Source: Muribaculaceae bacterium (GTDB taxonomy: Bacteria > Bacteroidota > Bacteroidia > Bacteroidales > Muribaculaceae). From it: 64,000 bases of DNA. The notes beneath the pieces are model-generated. The model did no database searches. It was not told where the DNA came from and saw only the letters and a list, made by a program, of their open reading frames with translations. A program made the position numbers and the translations under genes. Location: the NCBI GenBank assembly GCA_028689665.1, contig JAQVCR010000009.1, positions 1 through 64,000 of the forward strand, read 5' to 3'. Below are positions 61,515-64,000 of this stretch, piece after piece (the first letter of the stretch is position 1; the number at the start of each line of letters is the position of its first letter).

Positions 61515-62606
61515 TCAATTTTGTTTTAAATGCACATCAAGCTGTGGGAATGGGAAGCTAAGACCAGCCTTAGGAAATTCAACATATATCTTCTCGTTTA
61601 TGCTAAAATATAGATCCCAGTAGTTTTCCGATTTTGTCCATGCTCGGATAACGATATTAATGCTGTTGTCGGCAAGTTCGCCTAGAGCAACGAAGGGGGA
61701 GCAGTCGATCTTCTCATGGTGGAGCTTTATCTCTTCAAACGCTTCAATTTTTCGTTTAACATTAAGTACTTTGTGTCGATAAAAAATTCGGCTTATAATG
61801 TTGCGTTTTTTTCCGTCAGTGTCGTCTTCCGATATTGTTTCGGGTAGGGCAACAGTGTTTTCTTCCTCAAGGTATTTTTTTACTACTCGCTTGTCGGCTT
61901 TTAGAATCTCTAAGACTAATTTTTTAGCAACCTCAAAATCGTCACCATACGAGATGCCTATCTTCCAATCTACTCTGCGATATTTTTCTTTAGAAAAGTT
62001 ATTGATAGTGCCTGTTGATAGGCTTCCATTAGGGACGCTTATAGATTTGTTGTCGATTGTGTTTATTATAGTGTAAAATATTTGTATTTCTTTTACTTTT
62101 CCGTTGTATCCTTGGGCTTCAATGAAGTCGCCTACTTTATAAGGCTTAATTAGAAGGATTAAAACACCGCCGGCAAAATTTTGTAGTGTTCCACTTAAAG
62201 CCATACCAATAGCCACACCGGCAGAAGCAAATATTGCGATGAATGAACTCGTCTCGATGCCTAGAATCCCAATTACAATAATAATTAATAGGAAGAATAG
62301 CGTTATTTTTAGCAGGCTGAGAATAAATGTAGCTAGTGATAATTCAACGCTGCGTTTTACCATTATCGCTTTAGTGATTTTGTAAAGCTTATTTATTAGT
62401 AGCTTACCTATATAGAAAACGATTAAAGCAATCGCTATTTTAATACCAAAGTCGATAGCATTGTGTATAAGTTTATCTACAACGTCGGTCATTGATAATG
62501 ATGAGATACTAGATAGATCTTTATTTGTAGCAGTAGATATAATCTCGGCTTCTTTTGCTCCGATAGAATCGGCTATAGCAGTTGGGTCTAAAAGGTTTTG
62601 TATCAT
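61515..62606 (-). CDS. small-conductance mechanosensitive channel (MscS family)
   Basis: 363 residues. An N-terminal extension (about 1-45), three membrane helices (about 50-75, 92-118, 122-150) and the pore helix with Gly/Ala packing ASAGVAIGMALSGTLQNFAGGVLIL. Then comes the cytoplasmic beta domain (KPYKVGDFIEAQGYNGKVKEIQIFYTII; SVPNGSLSTGTINNFS) and an alpha/beta cage with an insertion rich in Lys/Asp (about 245-285). It releases osmolytes on hypo-osmotic shock. Second gene after the clostripain-like gene, 5 bp apart. Confidence 0.92.
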   Translation of the reverse strand: MIQNLLDPTAIADSIGAKEAEIISTATNKDLSSISSLSMTDVVDKLIHNAIDFGIKIAIALIVFYIGKLLINKLYKITKAIMVKRSVELSLATFILSLLKITLFFLLIIIVIGILGIETSSFIAIFASAGVAIGMALSGTLQNFAGGVLILLIKPYKVGDFIEAQGYNGKVKEIQIFYTIINTIDNKSISVPNGSLSTGTINNFSKEKYRRVDWKIGISYGDDFEVAKKLVLEILKADKRVVKKYLEEENTVALPETISEDDTDGKKRNIISRIFYRHKVLNVKRKIEAFEEIKLHHEKIDCSPFVALGELADNSINIVIRAWTKSENYWDLYFSINEKIYVEFPKAGLSFPFPQLDVHLKQN

Positions 62607-62611
62607 TTATA

Positions 62612-63751
62612 TTAATTTATTGCGTTATACCAATCAAGTGTTTTATAATAATTCTCGTTTGATGAGCCACTTTGTCCTAAAATATATGTAGATAATCCCG
62701 AGAAGTTTTTTATTTCTAATCGGTTGAATATATTTCCTGTCGTTGCTTTATAGACAACAGCACTGCTTAATGCTGTGTCAAAATCGGTGGTCGATAACGA
62801 TTTTGCACGAGTCTTTATATAGTGCTCGAGATCAAAATATATACACTTGCCTTCATATTCGGGAATATAACCTTGAATATCCGAGACGTCTTGTAGCTCA
62901 GCTGAATTAGCATAAATATATTTACATGCTTGTGCCAATTTTTCTAGTTGAGAGCAGTCGACTAGGCTTATTGTTAATGTTTTGGCTGTCCCACTGAGAC
63001 TGTTGTAATAATTATATGTATTCTTGCATGCTTGAATCAGATTAGGGGTGTCTTCGCAGAAACATGGAATATTCTTATCATAAGGCATTCCTGCGGCAGG
63101 TAGAAGGGCAGAACTAGCGATGTAATATTTTGTTTTATTTCGTAGCTGATATGCTTCTTCTATTCCTCCCATATAACAGGCATCAACATATATGAAACTA
63201 AATAAGTCGTCGGGTATTGCATTAGCAAGCTCATCGAGTTGCATTTGCTTACTACTATCATCGCCAAAAGACCTATATTGTGGGCTAGATAGTTTCTTTG
63301 CAAGAGAGTTGTTTGATAATGATAAAGCCCATCCGGTAGCGTGCGACCATAATACTAAGCCGTAGTCGTCGGCAGGGCATATTGTTTTTATATCATTGCA
63401 CACCTCGCTCATACGTTCGATTGTTGTCGATTTTATATCTTTAGAGTATGTTTTGAGCGTTTCATGAATAGCAATTCCATCTTTATTAACTACTCTGAAA
63501 AGGGTAGGTGCAGATGAATATGTAACGTAATAGACTAAAATATTGCAATAGGATAAGTCGTTGTTTTTTACGGCATTATCTATTTCTGTCAAGTCTGATG
63601 CATCATAGCCATACGAGCCAAGACTATTAGAAGCAATCATATAAACTAATATAGTCCGTTTGCTTGATTGATCTGATGGGTTTTGCTCATCTTTATTACA
63701 TGAAAGACAAAATATAAGGCTCGTAATAATGATGAATTTTAAGTATCTCAT
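62612..63751 (-). CDS. clostripain-like C11 cysteine peptidase lipoprotein
   Basis: 379 residues. The leader ends IFCLSCNKDE (Cys18 lipidated). The caspase-like C11 fold is supported by TILVYMIASNSLGSYG (first strand), YGLVLWSHATGWAL with the catalytic His (about 137) and FIYVDACYMGGIEEAYQL with the catalytic Cys (about 194). Such enzymes cut after Arg or Lys or act in self-processing; surface or periplasmic location is expected from the lipid anchor. First gene of a pair with mscS; promoter -7 box 24 bp upstream. Confidence 0.88.
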   Translation of the reverse strand: MRYLKFIIITSLIFCLSCNKDEQNPSDQSSKRTILVYMIASNSLGSYGYDASDLTEIDNAVKNNDLSYCNILVYYVTYSSAPTLFRVVNKDGIAIHETLKTYSKDIKSTTIERMSEVCNDIKTICPADDYGLVLWSHATGWALSLSNNSLAKKLSSPQYRSFGDDSSKQMQLDELANAIPDDLFSFIYVDACYMGGIEEAYQLRNKTKYYIASSALLPAAGMPYDKNIPCFCEDTPNLIQACKNTYNYYNSLSGTAKTLTISLVDCSQLEKLAQACKYIYANSAELQDVSDIQGYIPEYEGKCIYFDLEHYIKTRAKSLSTTDFDTALSSAVVYKATTGNIFNRLEIKNFSGLSTYILGQSGSSNENYYKTLDWYNAIN

Positions 63752-63774
63752 TAGTTATAAGTAATAATTAGTCG

Positions 63775-63782
63775 CAAAAATA
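63775..63782 (-). promoter_or_regulatory. -7 promoter element of the clostripain-mscS operon
   Basis: TATTTTTG on the minus strand, 24 nt before the ATG at 63751. Confidence 0.45.
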
Positions 63783-63826
63783 GCTAAATATAACAAATAG
63801 ATAAAATATATAGGTCAATTTTCTTG

Positions 63827-63834
63827 TACTTTTG
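63827..63834 (+). promoter_or_regulatory. -7 promoter element of the TPR gene at the window end
   Basis: TACTTTTG matches TAnnTTTG and ends 18 bp before the ATG at 63853. Confidence 0.5.
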
Positions 63835-63852
63835 TAAGATAAAACTCATTAA

Positions 63853-64000
63853 ATGAAAAAAATATATCTATTTTTATTCCTGTTTCTAGCATTAACAGTT
63901 AATGCACAGTCTTACTATGCCTTGGTCGATTCGGCCGACTCGTATATTGAGAAAAAAGAATGGGCTAAAGCCGAAAGTTCGTTGTTATCGGCTTTAAGGC
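63853..64000 (+). CDS. exported TPR-type protein, N-terminal fragment
   Basis: Open from the ATG to the window end (49 codons seen). It has a signal peptide (LFLFLFLALTVNAQS, cut near residue 19) followed by YIEKKEWAKAESSLLSALR, the first helix pair of a tetratricopeptide repeat. The rest lies outside the window, so the function cannot be judged. Divergent from the clostripain gene. Confidence 0.7.
   Translation, partial: MKKIYLFLFLFLALTVNAQSYYALVDSADSYIEKKEWAKAESSLLSALR

Noticed and set aside
1-64000. CRISPR arrays, tRNA or rRNA genes, insertion sequences, prophage or integrase genes
   Set aside because: None seen: no regularly spaced repeats, no tRNA cloverleaf or rRNA segments recognised in the gaps, and no transposase, recombinase or phage-like products among the open frames.

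Overview
This 64 kb window is AT-rich, densely coding chromosomal DNA from a member of the Bacteroidota, most likely order Bacteroidales. Four things point there. Many genes are preceded by the Bacteroidota sigma signature (TTTG, about 20 nt, TAnnTTTG) instead of -35/-10 boxes. Shine-Dalgarno sequences are almost absent. Several proteins belong to families largely confined to this phylum (DUF4301, DUF4836, DUF4369, DUF5686, a type IX secretion C-terminal domain, a SusE/F-like domain). The gene orders are also typical: rpsF-rpsR-rplI, purH-mreB-mreC-mreD-PBP2-rodA, and a CusA-type efflux operon. I see no insertion sequences, phage genes, integrases, CRISPR arrays, tRNA or rRNA genes, and no island of foreign-looking composition, so this is mostly core genome.

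Layout. 1-7.7 kb: truncated asparagine synthetase (-), a DUF4369-like lipoprotein (+), the ribosomal operon rpsF-rpsR-rplI (-), a secreted alpha/beta hydrolase (+), a lipoprotein and a RelA/SpoT homologue whose hydrolase site is degenerate (-). 7.9-16.5 kb: DUF4301 protein and periplasmic thioredoxin (+), RtcB RNA ligase and pyruvate phosphate dikinase (-), an RlmD/RumA-type rRNA methyltransferase (+) and a CYTH phosphatase (-). 16.6-23.1 kb: a DUF5686 outer-membrane protein (+), the agmatine-to-putrescine pair aguA-aguB (-), and a DUF4836 lipoprotein (+). 23.1-29.3 kb: a metal-efflux operon (-) made of a His/Cys-rich small membrane protein, an adaptor, a CusA/CzcA pump and a TolC-like channel. 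A short RNA with its own promoter and terminator lies just upstream of it.

29.4-38.4 kb: rplY-pth-S4 protein (-), metF-holB-addB-like nuclease (-), then a nucleotidyltransferase and galE (+). 38.5-41.7 kb: a three-gene surface/secretion operon (-) with a CotH-kinase-like protein, a mini-protein carrying a T9SS sorting domain, and a SusE/F-like protein. Two of these share an N-terminal domain. 41.8-46.2 kb: dipeptidyl peptidase IV, an unrecognised six-helix membrane protein and miaA (+). 46.2-53.5 kb: purH plus the complete elongasome set (mreB, mreC, mreD, PBP2, rodA) (-). 53.8-61.3 kb: purL, then recJ-recQ, the latter with a structured leader containing a 31-codon ORF. 61.5-64 kb: a clostripain-like lipoprotein and an MscS channel (-), then the start of a TPR protein (+).

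The most interesting items are the short RNA at 29.2 kb, the promoter that overlaps the first in-frame ATG of the efflux operon (implying a leaderless GTG start), the hairpin-rich recJ leader, the CotH/T9SS operon, and the RelA homologue with a dead hydrolase domain but an RxKD synthetase signature. All functional calls come from reading the sequence and from memory of protein families; no search was run.
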